Assembly: GCA_001704765.1 (NCBI GenBank)
Contig: MBFK01000094.1
Location: forward strand, 41,327 to 105,326
Direction of reading: 5' to 3'
Source: Sinorhizobium shofinae
Lineage (GTDB): Bacteria; Pseudomonadota; Alphaproteobacteria; Rhizobiales; Rhizobiaceae
Length of the DNA: 64,000 nucleotides
The notes beneath the pieces are model-generated. The model worked only from the letters and a program-made list of their open reading frames with translations. It was not told the DNA's origin and did no database searches. Below are positions 1 through 12,165 of this stretch, one piece after another (position 1 is the stretch's first letter; every line of letters begins with the position of its first letter). A program made the position numbers and the translations under genes.

Positions 1-427
1 GGCCTTCGCCGCCGCCGCGGCGACGCTCGGCCGCGAGTTGACCATTCCGACGGTGGCGCAAAGCCTTGTGCTGACCCGCGTTTCCGGCCGCGCATCACCG
101 ATGCCGAATAGCGAGACGCTGGCGGCCTTCGGCGCCACCGGTTCGACGCTGGCGATCCACCTCGCCATCCATGCGCTGGACCGCGTCGTCGAGGAACTGA
201 CGCCGCTCTACGGCGCCGATTGCCCGGTGGCGATCGTCGTTAAGGCCTCCTGGCCGGATGAACGCGTCCTGCGCGGCACGCTCGGCGACATCGCCGCCAA
301 GGTCGCGGCCGAACAGATCGAGCGCACGGCGCTGATCTTCGTCGGACCGGGGCTGGAAGCATCGGACTTCCGGGAGAGCTCTCTCTATGACCCGGCTTAT
401 CAGCGCCGCTTCCGCGGCCGCGAATAG
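1..427 (+). CDS. cobM: Precorrin-4 C(11)-methyltransferase, 3' part
   Basis: The open frame enters from the left edge (first full codon at base 2) and gives the C-terminal 141 residues of a SAM-dependent tetrapyrrole methyltransferase. The segment [19 protein letters not shown], the [10 protein letters not shown] helix and the ending [17 protein letters not shown] fit CobM, which methylates C-11 of precorrin-4 in aerobic cobalamin synthesis in the cytoplasm. Family members are about 250 residues, so roughly the first 110 lie outside the window. It ends 7 bases before the stop codon of the convergent phaG, so the two operons face each other almost without a gap. An ATG at 38 is internal and not the start. 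Confidence 0.88.
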   Translation, partial: AFAAAAATLGRELTIPTVAQSLVLTRVSGRASPMPNSETLAAFGATGSTLAIHLAIHALDRVVEELTPLYGADCPVAIVVKASWPDERVLRGTLGDIAAKVAAEQIERTALIFVGPGLEASDFRESSLYDPAYQRRFRGRE

Positions 428-434
428 AGCGGCT

Positions 435-806
435 TCATTCCGCATCCGGTTCCGACGCGGGCTTCGACTTGTGGGGAACGTCGCGCCGATCCTCGACGCG
501 GTCGCGGTAGAGGGCGGCCTGGCCGAGCAGCATCAACGTCACCGGCGTCGTCACCGTCACGAAGAAGATGATCAGCATTTCGTGGAAGATCCAGCGGCTC
601 TGCAGCACCGCAAAGCAAAGCATCGAGGCCAGGCAGATGAGGATCGTGCCGCCACTCGTCGCGATCGTCGGGGCGTGCAGGCGGTCGTAGAAGCTGGGAA
701 GGCGCAGCAGGCCGAGCGAGCCGATGAGCGTCATCGCCGCTCCGAGAAGCAGCAATCCGCAAACGACGATCGCCGCCCACGACGGCAGGTCGGTCATATG
801 GCTCAT
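435..806 (-). CDS. phaG: Pha (Mrp-type) cation/proton antiporter subunit G
   Basis: A 123-residue membrane protein with about three hydrophobic segments (residues 9-29, 45-65, 72-95) and the MnhG/MrpG signature GLLRLPSFYDRLHAPT. It is the last gene of the pha operon and overlaps phaF by four bases (ATGA-type junction), which suggests translational coupling. In this family all subunits assemble into one inner-membrane complex that exports Na+ or K+ in exchange for protons; in Sinorhizobium meliloti the Pha system is a K+ exporter needed for pH adaptation and for invasion of the nodule. A second in-frame ATG three codons in is an equally possible start. Confidence 0.92.
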   Translation of the reverse strand: MSHMTDLPSWAAIVVCGLLLLGAAMTLIGSLGLLRLPSFYDRLHAPTIATSGGTILICLASMLCFAVLQSRWIFHEMLIIFFVTVTTPVTLMLLGQAALYRDRVEDRRDVPHKSKPASEPDAE

Positions 807-1084
807 TCGATCACCTCGCCGCGCATAAGGAATTTCGCGAAGGCGATCGAGGAGGCGAAACCGATCAGCGCGATGATCAGCGCCGTCTCGAAATAGATCG
901 TGTTGGCCGTGCGAATGCCGAAGGCGAGCAACATCAGCATGGCGTTGATGTAGAGCGTGTCGAGCCCGAGGATGCGGTCCTGGGCGCGCGGCCCCTTGAT
1001 GATCCGGTAGAGTGCGAAGGCCATCGCCAATGCGAGCATGACCTGTGCAAGCAGGATCGACCAGACGATTGCAAGCTCGATCAT
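803..1084 (-). CDS. phaF: Pha (Mrp-type) cation/proton antiporter subunit F
   Basis: A 93-residue protein with three predicted membrane helices and the MnhF/MrpF hallmark ALYRIIKGPRAQDRILGLDT between the first two. The length matches the family (about 90). Its ATG overlaps the stop of phaE and its stop overlaps the ATG of phaG, so three consecutive subunits are translationally linked. It is an essential small subunit of the antiporter complex rather than the ion-conducting one. Confidence 0.92.
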   Translation of the reverse strand: MIELAIVWSILLAQVMLALAMAFALYRIIKGPRAQDRILGLDTLYINAMLMLLAFGIRTANTIYFETALIIALIGFASSIAFAKFLMRGEVIE

Positions 1085-1566
1085 TTAAGTACCTCCTTCA
1101 GTCCTGCTGCGTAGCGCTTGACCGTTCGCCGCCAGAGATCCTCGTTCTCGATATCGAGCACATGCAGGAGCAAGTTCTTCTGACGCCTGTCATATTCGAG
1201 CCAGGCGGTGCCGGGGGTTGCAGTCAGGATGCAGGCGAGCAGGGCCAGCGCGTTCTCATTCTCCAGATCCACATCAACGGTCATGAAACCGGAATTTGTC
1301 GGTGTGCGTCGGGCCCGCAGGATGGTCCCGGCGACCGCGACATTCGAGCGAATGATGTCGGCGGCGACGACAAGGCTGAAGCTTCCGATCTGCCGCAGGC
1401 GGTGGAGGCGCGATTGGGTCGGCTGCAGCTTCACCGTGACCCAGCCGAGAAGCGTGCTCAGGACGACGCCAACGACGATGGAACCGGGCGCCGCTGACTG
1501 GTTCAAGAGCAGCCACATGACCAAGAGGGCAATCAAGAGCAGCGGGTAAGGAAACCAGGCGCGCAT
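1081..1566 (-). CDS. phaE: Pha (Mrp-type) cation/proton antiporter subunit E
   Basis: 161 residues with an N-terminal hydrophobic pair (PYPLLLIALLVMWLLLNQS) and the MnhE motifs FSLVVAADIIRSNVAVA and LALLACILTATPGTAWLEYD, followed by a cytoplasmic tail. The length and the gene order (D-E-F-G) are those of the family. It begins two bases after the phaD stop codon and overlaps phaF. MrpE-type subunits support assembly of the complex. Confidence 0.92.
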   Translation of the reverse strand: MRAWFPYPLLLIALLVMWLLLNQSAAPGSIVVGVVLSTLLGWVTVKLQPTQSRLHRLRQIGSFSLVVAADIIRSNVAVAGTILRARRTPTNSGFMTVDVDLENENALALLACILTATPGTAWLEYDRRQKNLLLHVLDIENEDLWRRTVKRYAAGLKEVLK

Positions 1567-1568
1567 CT

Positions 1569-3188
1569 CTATTGGCCTCCCGCTCTTGGCGCGGAAAGGA
1601 CCCGCTCGCTGTGGACGAGAGGGGCGAGCAGATCGTCGGCGGTTGCCTGCATATAGCGCATCGCGGGACCGGCCTGGAGGCTCAGGAAGACGCAGGCGCC
1701 GAGCAGGACGGCAACAGGCGTAATCTCGATGACGACGACCCGCGGTATGGTCCCCTCGATCGAAGCCCAGAAGGTCCGGATGCCAACCCGGTTCATGGCG
1801 ATCATGGCGGCGAGACCCGAAAGGATGAGCAGCGCCACATAGGTCCAGTCGGCGGTAGAGATCGCGCTGGCCTGGTTTGCCGCCGGCAAGTCGAAGAGCC
1901 CGCGCAGCAGCGCGAATTTGGCAATGAAGCCCGAAAGTGGCGGCAGGCCCGACAGGAGAACGGCGCAGAGGCAGAAGCAGAGCCCGAGAATGGCAATCGT
2001 GCCCGGAATGGCGACGCCCACTTCCTCCTCTTCTTCATCCTCATCGAAGTCGCCATAGGCTTCCATCGTCACCGCCAGAACGTCGGCGCCGGCGTCGCGG
2101 CCGCGTTCGACGAGTTCGATAAGCAGGAAGAAAGCGGCAATCGTCAGCGTCGAGCTGACAAGATAGAGGAGGGCGCCGGCGAGCATTTCCGGTCGCCCAA
2201 GGCCGATCGCCGCAAGCAGCGTTCCGGAAGAGACGAGCACCGAATAGGCCGCGAGCCGTCCCATTGCCTGCGAAGCAAGCACGCCGATGGTGCCGAAGGA
2301 AATCGTCAGCATGCCGCCGGTCAGAAGCCAGTCCTGCCCGAAACCGGCCGATGCGCCCGCCGCGGTGCCGAAGACGAGCATATGCAGGCGGAGGATGACA
2401 TAGATGCCGACCTTCGTCAGAATGGCGAAGACGGCGGCGACCGGCGGCGTGGCCGCCGCGTAGGCGGTCGGCAGCCAGAAGCTCAACGGCCACATGCCCG
2501 CCTTCACGAGAAAGGCGACGCCCAGCACTGCGGCGCCGGTTTCGACGAGCCGCCGACTTTCCGGTGCGAGCGTGGCGAGCTTCGCAGCGAGATGCGCCAT
2601 GTTGAGCGTGCCGGTGGCACCGTAGATCAGGCTGACGCCGATCAGGAACAGCGACGAGGCGGCGAGATTGATGGCGACGTAGTGCAGCCCGGCTTTGACG
2701 CGCAACGGCCCGGAGCCGTGCAGAAGCAGGCCGTAGGAGGCGGCGAGCATCATCTCGAAGAAGACGAAGAGATTGAACAGGTCGCCCGTCAGGAAGGCGC
2801 CGTTGAGACCGGCGACGAGCAACTGGAACAGCGAGTGGAAATGGTGTCCGGCCGTGTGCCAGCGCGCCATCGAATAGACCTGGGCGGCGAGCGCCAGGCC
2901 GCTCGCGAGGCAGAGCATCAGCGCCGACAGGCGGTCGAGGACGAGGACGATGCCGAACGGCGCGGGCCAATTGCCGAGCTGGTAGACGCCGGCGCCCGGC
3001 GGGCTGCCTTCGCCTGCCGCGGCAAGGCGCATCAGTATCATCGTGACGATGAAGACGATGAGCGTGGATGCGAAGCCGATGGCCCCCTTCAGCGTCCGGT
3101 CGCGCTCGTCGATCGGGATCAGCACCGCCGCGACGGCGAGCGGCAGCAGGACCGGCAGGATCAGGAGGTGGTGCAACCAATCAGTCAC
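1569..3188 (-). CDS. phaD: Pha (Mrp-type) cation/proton antiporter subunit D
   Basis: A polytopic membrane protein of 539 residues from a GTG start, homologous to the proton-pumping subunits NuoM/NuoN of complex I. The central block with NLFVFFEMMLAASYGLLL, GMWPLSFWLPTAYAAATPPVAA and the later GLPPLSGFIAKFALL is typical of MrpD. I chose the GTG at 3188, which overlaps the phaC stop by eight bases and has AGGGAG upstream; an ATG at 3215 is possible but would overlap phaC by 35 bases. A very acidic loop (DFDEDEEEEEVG, near residue 380) sits between helices and is unusual; it may be a cytoplasmic or periplasmic charge patch specific to this lineage. Confidence 0.93.
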   Translation of the reverse strand: MTDWLHHLLILPVLLPLAVAAVLIPIDERDRTLKGAIGFASTLIVFIVTMILMRLAAAGEGSPPGAGVYQLGNWPAPFGIVLVLDRLSALMLCLASGLALAAQVYSMARWHTAGHHFHSLFQLLVAGLNGAFLTGDLFNLFVFFEMMLAASYGLLLHGSGPLRVKAGLHYVAINLAASSLFLIGVSLIYGATGTLNMAHLAAKLATLAPESRRLVETGAAVLGVAFLVKAGMWPLSFWLPTAYAAATPPVAAVFAILTKVGIYVILRLHMLVFGTAAGASAGFGQDWLLTGGMLTISFGTIGVLASQAMGRLAAYSVLVSSGTLLAAIGLGRPEMLAGALLYLVSSTLTIAAFFLLIELVERGRDAGADVLAVTMEAYGDFDEDEEEEEVGVAIPGTIAILGLCFCLCAVLLSGLPPLSGFIAKFALLRGLFDLPAANQASAISTADWTYVALLILSGLAAMIAMNRVGIRTFWASIEGTIPRVVVIEITPVAVLLGACVFLSLQAGPAMRYMQATADDLLAPLVHSERVLSAPRAGGQ

Positions 3189-3530
3189 CGCGCGGTGGCT
3201 CCCTTCCGTCGACATGGTCGGTGCCGGTGAAGCCGCGCGAAACGAGCAGCACGACGAGGAAGAGCGCGGTCATGGCGAAACCGATGACGATCGCGGTCAG
3301 AACGAGGGCCTGCGGAACGGGGTCGGTGTAGCGCAATAGGTCGCCCACGCCGCCCGGCTCGAGCACCGGCGGGGCGTTTACCCGCAGCCTCCCCATGCTG
3401 AAGATGAAGAGATTGACCGCATAGGAGAGCAGCGAAAGCCCGATGACCACCTGATAGGTTCGCGGTCTCAGGAGAAGATAGATGCCCGATGCGGCCAGTG
3501 CGCCGATGCCGGCGGAGAGAATGAGCTCCA

Positions 3531-3531
<1 letters not shown>
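3181..3531 (-). CDS. phaC: Pha (Mrp-type) cation/proton antiporter subunit C
   Basis: A 116-residue NuoK-like subunit starting at MELILSAGIG, with three hydrophobic helices and the motifs YLLLRPRTYQVVIGLSLLSYAVNL and DPVPQALVLTAIVIGFAMTA that define MnhC/MrpC. Longer open frames reach upstream of this ATG, but they only shadow phaA in another frame. The start sits in a TAATG junction with the phaA stop, so the two genes share one base. Role: membrane subunit of the antiporter. Confidence 0.94.
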
Positions 3532-6611
<3,080 letters not shown>

Positions 6612-6702
6612 GCCTTTCGGGACAGAAAAACGCGCCGATCCGTCGGGTCACGGAGTGCCCTGCAGCCAGAGCGCCGCGTTCCCGAATGGCGGACCGGCAA
6701 GC

Positions 6703-9420
6703 TCAGGCGGCGCGCCACTTCTGCTCGAAAACGAAGGTCGCGAGATCATTGGCGCTCATCGGCCGGGCGAAGGCATAGCCCTGCAGCCCATGACAGCCGA
6801 GCTGCTTGAGAATGGCGGCGTGTTCGCGCGTCTCGACACCCTCGGCGATCACTTCGATGCCGAGCGAGGTCCCGATATCGATGATCGATTCGACGAGCCG
6901 GCGTTGCTGGGGCGACTCGAGAATCGGCAATATCAGTTGCCGGTCGATCTTCAGGCGCCGCGGCGTCAGCTTCAGCAGGCTGAGGATGGAGGCATAGCCC
7001 GTGCCGAAATCGTCGATCTCGATGTCGATGCCCAGTTCCTTGATGCGTCTGATGTTCAACAGCAGCGTTATGTCGTTCTCGTCGAAGGAGATCGATTCGA
7101 GCAATTCGAAGGAAAGCCGCCCTTCGGGTATCCGCATCTGCTCGAGCCGTTCGATCAGCCCCTCGTCGCGCAGGCGCGAATAGGAGAGGTTGACGGAGAC
7201 CTTGGGTATGCGGATGCCGTTTGCCTCCCAGCGGCAGATCTGGAACAGCGCCTGTTCCAGGATCGCCTGGTCGATGGCCGCGACAACGTTGATGTCTTCG
7301 GCAGTCTTCAGGAAGGCATGCGGCCCGATGAGCCCCTTGGTGGGGTGGTCCCATCGCGCCAGCGCTTCGACGCCGATGACCTCCAGGGATGACGGACAGA
7401 ACTGGGGCTGGAAATGTGCGACGAATTCGTTCTGCTCGAGACCGCGAAGGATCTCGTCGGCGGTCTGCTTTGTCTGGAACACGGCGGTCTTGAGCGCGCC
7501 GGTAAAGGTTTCGTGCCTGTTGCGGCCACGCCTTTTCGCCTCGTAGAGCGCGATATCGGCGTTGACGAGAATCTGCGAGAGCTCGTCGGTCGCTGCGGCC
7601 TGGGCGGCAATGCCGATGCTGACGCCGATCCGGCATTCCTGGTCCTTGTAGCGGACCGGCGTGCTCATTGCCTCGATGATGCTCGAGGCCAGCGCCGCAT
7701 CTTCCTCGGTGCTGCCGCCTGCGCGGATGATGACGAACTCGTCGCCGCCGATCCGCGCGACGAAGTCGCTCTCGCGCGCGCTCGCGCGCAGCAGTCCGGC
7801 GGCGTGCCTGAGAATTTCGTCGCCCGCCGCATGGCCCATCGTGTCGTTGATCTGCTTGAAGCGGTCGAGGTCGATATGGAAGACACTGACCCTTTCCCGG
7901 ACGTCGAATTGCCGGGCGCGGTCCGCGAGGATCTGGTCGAGGAAGCGGCGGTTCGGCAGGCCTGTCAGAGGGTCGTGCAGTGCATTGAATTCCATCCGAT
8001 GCCGCGCGGCCTCCAGCTCGGCGCTGTGCGCCTCGGCGAGACGCTTGGCTTCCGAAAGTCTCGCCCGCGTTTCGACGTCAGCCGTCACGTCCCAGTTGAC
8101 GCCGACGATCTTCCTGCTGCAGCCCGCGCCGATGTGGATCGAGCCGATGGCGCGGATGTGGCGGATCTCGCCGCCGGGCAGCCGAATGCGGAATTCGGAG
8201 TTGTAGGCGCCGCCGCTTCCGACCGTCTCCGCGTATTCCGCCTCGGCGCGAGCGAGATCGTCGGGATGCAGCGAGTCTTTCCAGTCGTCGTAGATTTCGC
8301 GAACGGATGAGCCGACGCCGTAAAGCTCCTTCATGCGGCTGTCCCACAGCAGCCTGCCGGTGTCGATATCGAGTTCCCAGATGCCGATCTTGGAGGTGTC
8401 GAGCGCAATCTTCAGGCAATGCGAAAGCTCCAGAAGTTGATCCTTGCTCTGCCTAAGGGCCCGCATGTTTTGCTGGCGCTCGGTCGTCAGGTGTCCGGTG
8501 ACGATCATCGGAACGACGATCGTCAGGCCGCCGAGCAGGATCAGCAGGCGGACCTGCCAGGCATTCTCCGACGTCGTCGGCCAGCCGCCCTTCGGTATCG
8601 CCGCAATCCGCCAGGAGCCGCCCGGCAGCGTCACGTCCATCTCCACCGGAGCCTTGTCGAAGATCGCCGGATCGCCGAAGAAAATCGCGCCATTGCGACC
8701 CTGACCATCACGGCCGGCGATAGCGATCTCGATGCCGAGCGTCGATGAGACGAGGCCGCTGTCGCGATAGAGCTGGTCGATATCGATGACCGCCGACACC
8801 AGGCCCCAGAACCGCTTGTTGCCGCCGGTATCGGTCGTCAACGGAAACCGGCCGATCAAACCACGGCCGCCCTGGACGAGATCGACCGGGCCGGCGAGCA
8901 CCAACGTGCCCGTCTCCATCACGCGCATTGCCGTGGCGCGCTGCTTCTCGTTCTTGCGGTAGTCGAGTCCGATGGCCTTTTCGTTCCCCGACACCGGATA
9001 GACCATGGAAACCACCAGGTCGGGCGCGGCTGCCAGGTTACGCAGTTGCGATCGCTCGCTGAAGATGCTTTGCGCGAGCTCGCTGAAACGCGGCTGTCGC
9101 ATGTCCGGCTCGGTCGCGATCGTGCCTATCAGGCCTCGAACGAGCTGAATATTGCCGTTGATACAGGTCTCCAGCTTGGAGCGGATCGGATTCAATTCGT
9201 CGGCCACGACCGAACGCAAGCGGGCATCCGAAATGGTCCGGTTCTGATTGTCGGCGAGAACGCCGGCAAGCAGAACGACGAAGGTCGCGATCATCGCCGG
9301 CAGATAATTGGGCGTCAGAAACCGCGAAAGCCGGGATCTGCCAAGGTTTTGAGTATTAATTTCTGGCACAAGACGACCCTGCGGATGCGGACTTCGAGAT
9401 AGACAGGCCGAATATTCCAA
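6703..9420 (-). CDS. CHASE-PAS-GGDEF-EAL cyclic-di-GMP signalling protein
   Basis: 905 residues. A membrane helix at about 42-58 and another at 290-312 flank a periplasmic CHASE-type sensor; a PAS domain follows (about 335-450, GIWELDIDTGRLLWDSRMKELYG), then GGDEF (about 480-640) and EAL (about 655-900). The cyclase motif is intact (RIGGDEFVII), and an RxxD inhibition site (RESD) sits five residues before it. The phosphodiesterase motif is also intact (VEALARW, later DDFGTGYAS), so both activities are possible. The start is a TTG right behind AAGGAGAGG, rather close; a GTG at 9369 is the alternative. The ligand of the sensor domain cannot be read from the sequence. Confidence 0.9.
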   Translation of the reverse strand: MEYSACLSRSPHPQGRLVPEINTQNLGRSRLSRFLTPNYLPAMIATFVVLLAGVLADNQNRTISDARLRSVVADELNPIRSKLETCINGNIQLVRGLIGTIATEPDMRQPRFSELAQSIFSERSQLRNLAAAPDLVVSMVYPVSGNEKAIGLDYRKNEKQRATAMRVMETGTLVLAGPVDLVQGGRGLIGRFPLTTDTGGNKRFWGLVSAVIDIDQLYRDSGLVSSTLGIEIAIAGRDGQGRNGAIFFGDPAIFDKAPVEMDVTLPGGSWRIAAIPKGGWPTTSENAWQVRLLILLGGLTIVVPMIVTGHLTTERQQNMRALRQSKDQLLELSHCLKIALDTSKIGIWELDIDTGRLLWDSRMKELYGVGSSVREIYDDWKDSLHPDDLARAEAEYAETVGSGGAYNSEFRIRLPGGEIRHIRAIGSIHIGAGCSRKIVGVNWDVTADVETRARLSEAKRLAEAHSAELEAARHRMEFNALHDPLTGLPNRRFLDQILADRARQFDVRERVSVFHIDLDRFKQINDTMGHAAGDEILRHAAGLLRASARESDFVARIGGDEFVIIRAGGSTEEDAALASSIIEAMSTPVRYKDQECRIGVSIGIAAQAAATDELSQILVNADIALYEAKRRGRNRHETFTGALKTAVFQTKQTADEILRGLEQNEFVAHFQPQFCPSSLEVIGVEALARWDHPTKGLIGPHAFLKTAEDINVVAAIDQAILEQALFQICRWEANGIRIPKVSVNLSYSRLRDEGLIERLEQMRIPEGRLSFELLESISFDENDITLLLNIRRIKELGIDIEIDDFGTGYASILSLLKLTPRRLKIDRQLILPILESPQQRRLVESIIDIGTSLGIEVIAEGVETREHAAILKQLGCHGLQGYAFARPMSANDLATFVFEQKWRAA

Positions 9421-9469
9421 CCTCTCCTTAACAATTCTTCATTTGGAATCGCTGAAATAGTCGAGAGCG

Positions 9470-11083
9470 CTAGCTGCTTATCCCGATCATCGCCTGCAGG
9501 GTCTCCAGCCTGTCGGCCTCCCGCGGCAGCTTGTCCAGTCTCAGCCGGGCGATGCGCGGGAAGCGCATGGCGACGCCCGATTTGTGGCGGGTCGAGCGGT
9601 TCAGTCCTTCGAAAGCCACCTCGACGACAAAGCCGGCGTCCGGTTCAGCACGGACCGCCCGTACCGGGCCGAAGCGCTCGACCGTGTTGTCGCGCACGAA
9701 CCGGTCGAGCACCTCGAGTTCGGCGTCGGTAAAGCCGAAATAGGCCTTACCGACAGGCACCAGGGTCGTGCCGCCTTCTGCCTCCGTCCAGACGCCGAAG
9801 GTGAAATCCGAATAGTAGCTCGAGCGCTTGCCATGGCCGCGCTGCGCATACATCAGCACCGCGTCGATGTTGAACGGCGCGCGCTTCCACTTGAACCATG
9901 GACCTTTCATCCGCCCGGCCAGATAGGGCGAGTCGAGCCTCTTCAGCATGATGCCTTCGATGACCGGATCCGGTGGGTCCGAGCGCAGGCGGTCCAGGTC
10001 CTCCCAGGTCGAGAAAGGGACGAGCGGCGACAGGTCGAAATGCTGCGGCGAAGCGGCGTCGATGAGGGCCGCCAAGGCTTCGCGACGGGCGTGGAAAGGT
10101 TCTGGCCGCATGTCGCGCTCGCCCGAAAAGAGGATGTCGTAACCGCGAATGAAGGCCGGGTAGTCCTCCAGCAGCTTGCGGTTGACGGTCTTTCGATTGA
10201 GCCGCTGCTGCAGGTCCCCGAATGTGGCTGTGGCGCGGTTGGTGCGCATCGTTCCGCCGACCAGCAACTCGCCGTCGATCACGCCGGCGATATCGGCGGC
10301 CTCGATGATTTCCGGAAAGGCGCCGGATATCTCGTCGCCGCTGCGTGAATAGAGCCGCCGCACGCCGCCAATATTGGCCAGCTGGACGCGGATGCCGTCC
10401 CATTTCCATTCGGCGGCGAAGTCGGCCGGATCCAGTCCTTCAAGGTCGCCCTCGCCGATCGGGGTGGCCAGCATCACGGAGTGAAAGACGGCCGGCGTGG
10501 TGAGAACGGGCATCTCCGCTTCGCCGGAAAGCCAAAGAAAAAGCGGCAGATAGGGCGGCGAAAGCCCGTGCCAAAGCGTTTCTATCTCGCCGATGTCCTT
10601 GCCGCCCATGTCGGCCAGCGCCTGTTTGGCGAGCCGCGCCGAGACACCGATCCTCAAGCCGCCGGTTACGAGCTTCAGAAAGGCGAAGCGGCCGGCGGTG
10701 TCGAGCCGGTCGAGCATGTCGCGGACGAGCGACCGGACCTCGGAACGCCCCGCCCTCTGAAGCCGCTCGATAACCTCCCCGAGTGGAATGTCCGCAGGAA
10801 CGATCCCCTCCGGCGGCTCCCAGGCCAGGGAAACCGTTTCGGCGAGATCGCCGACATAATCATAGGAGTAGTGGAATAGCACCTCGTCCATGCGCTCGAG
10901 CAGCAGGTCGCGGATCAATGCCGGTTTCACCGTGTTGAGCGAAAGCGTCCCGGCGATCGCCGCGAGCGCATAGCCGCGACTCGGGTCGGGGGTGCTGCGG
11001 AAATAGTCGGCGAGCAGCCGTATCTTGGCGTTTCGCTGGGGCGTCAGGACGAGGCGGCCGAGCAGTTCGGCGAAGGCTTTCAT
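9470..11083 (-). CDS. ATP-dependent DNA ligase, ligase-associated repair type
   Basis: 537 residues. The N-terminal helical DNA-binding domain (1-200) precedes the nucleotidyltransferase core: motif I EWKWDGIRVQL with adenylated Lys227, motif III-like DGELLVGG, motif IV EGIMLKRLDSPY and motif V GPWFKWKRAP, then an OB-fold with GFVVEVAFEGLNRSTRH. This is the ligase that, in many proteobacteria, sits in a damage-response cluster with a beta-lactamase-fold exonuclease, an Lhr-like helicase and a phosphoesterase. Here only the exonuclease is adjacent, three bases upstream on the same strand, so these two are certainly co-transcribed. Known biology of the wider group: ATP-driven nick sealing outside replication. 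Confidence 0.9.
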   Translation of the reverse strand: MKAFAELLGRLVLTPQRNAKIRLLADYFRSTPDPSRGYALAAIAGTLSLNTVKPALIRDLLLERMDEVLFHYSYDYVGDLAETVSLAWEPPEGIVPADIPLGEVIERLQRAGRSEVRSLVRDMLDRLDTAGRFAFLKLVTGGLRIGVSARLAKQALADMGGKDIGEIETLWHGLSPPYLPLFLWLSGEAEMPVLTTPAVFHSVMLATPIGEGDLEGLDPADFAAEWKWDGIRVQLANIGGVRRLYSRSGDEISGAFPEIIEAADIAGVIDGELLVGGTMRTNRATATFGDLQQRLNRKTVNRKLLEDYPAFIRGYDILFSGERDMRPEPFHARREALAALIDAASPQHFDLSPLVPFSTWEDLDRLRSDPPDPVIEGIMLKRLDSPYLAGRMKGPWFKWKRAPFNIDAVLMYAQRGHGKRSSYYSDFTFGVWTEAEGGTTLVPVGKAYFGFTDAELEVLDRFVRDNTVERFGPVRAVRAEPDAGFVVEVAFEGLNRSTRHKSGVAMRFPRIARLRLDKLPREADRLETLQAMIGISS

Positions 11084-11086
11084 CCG

Positions 11087-12097
11087 TCATTCTCCCTCGT
11101 CGTCGTAACCGACGAGATGGAGCGGGCGCGCCGGGATCCCCTCCAATTCGCACCAGCGCACCAGCGCCTCCTCGCGGCCATGTGTCACCCAGACCTCGGC
11201 CGGAGCGATTTCGCGTATGGTGCTGGTCAGTTCAGCCCAGTCGCAATGGTCGGAGATGACGAGCGGCAGTTCGACGCCACGCTGCTTGGCGCGCTGGCGA
11301 ATGAGCATCCATCCGGACGCGAAGACGGCGACGGGATCGGCGAACCGGCGCGCCCAGCGGTCGGAAAAGGCCGAAGGCGGGCCGATCACGATGCCGCCGG
11401 CGAAATCCGGCCTCGTGTCGCCGGCAATAGTAGCCGGGCGGATATCGCCGAGGTCGATCCCCTCGGCCTGGTAGTACTCGCAGAGTTTCGCGAGCGCGCC
11501 GTGGATATGGATCGGCTCGTCGTAGCCCTGCTGGCGAAGCAGCGCGATGAGCCTCTGCGCCTTGCCGAGCGCGTAAGCGCCGACGACGTGGGCGCGTTCA
11601 GGAAACTGCTCCAGCGATGCGAGAAACCGGGCGGTCTCCGACCTGTCATCGGGATGGTGAAAGACCGGCAGGCCGAACGTCGCTTCGGTAATGAAGACAT
11701 CGCAGGAGACCGGCTCGAACGGCCGGCAGGTCGGGTCGGAGCGCCGCTTATAGTCGCCGGAAACGACGATCCGCTTTCCAGCCGCCTCGACCGAGATCTG
11801 GGCGGAGCCGAGCACATGACCGGCCGGATGGAAGCAGACCCGCACGCCGTTGATCGTGATCGTTTCGCCGAGGCTGGCCACTTCGCTTTCGCCGCAAAAG
11901 GCGTCACCGTAGCGGATGCGCATGATGTCCAGTGTTTCGCGTGTCGCGAGCACGCGGCCATGTCCGGCGCGGGCATGATCGGCATGGCCATGCGTGATGA
12001 GCGCCCTTTCGACCGGCTGTACCGGGTCGATATAGAAGTCTCCCCTCTCGCAATAGAGCCCCTTCTGGGCGGGATAGAGCAACGTCTCGGGCTTCAT
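11087..12097 (-). CDS. Ligase-associated DNA damage response exonuclease (metallo-beta-lactamase/beta-CASP fold)
   Basis: 336 residues with the metal-binding motif THGHADHARAGH near residue 35, the second His in FHPAGHVLGSAQI, the Asp of VVSGDYKRRSDPT and a late His in VISDHCDWAEL and VWVTHGREE. This is the mRNA 3'-end-processing-factor-like, DNA-acting branch of the SNM1/CPSF superfamily. It begins MKPETLLYPAQKGLYCERGDFYID, as in the ligase-associated exonucleases, and its stop lies three bases before the ligase start. Inferred role: end trimming before ligation during DNA repair. Confidence 0.9.
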   Translation of the reverse strand: MKPETLLYPAQKGLYCERGDFYIDPVQPVERALITHGHADHARAGHGRVLATRETLDIMRIRYGDAFCGESEVASLGETITINGVRVCFHPAGHVLGSAQISVEAAGKRIVVSGDYKRRSDPTCRPFEPVSCDVFITEATFGLPVFHHPDDRSETARFLASLEQFPERAHVVGAYALGKAQRLIALLRQQGYDEPIHIHGALAKLCEYYQAEGIDLGDIRPATIAGDTRPDFAGGIVIGPPSAFSDRWARRFADPVAVFASGWMLIRQRAKQRGVELPLVISDHCDWAELTSTIREIAPAEVWVTHGREEALVRWCELEGIPARPLHLVGYDDEGE

Positions 12098-12165
12098 GAC
12101 AACAAAGATAGCTGGCGGGGGCGACTCTGCCAGCTATCCGGGCAAGTTTTTCCAAGGCTAACGCC

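Noticed and set aside
1572..3230. Long plus-strand frame opposite phaD (552 codons)
   Set aside because: It is antisense to a clear MrpD protein, and its product is a low-complexity Arg/Glu/Gln/Gly polymer, typical for the shadow of a GC-rich gene.
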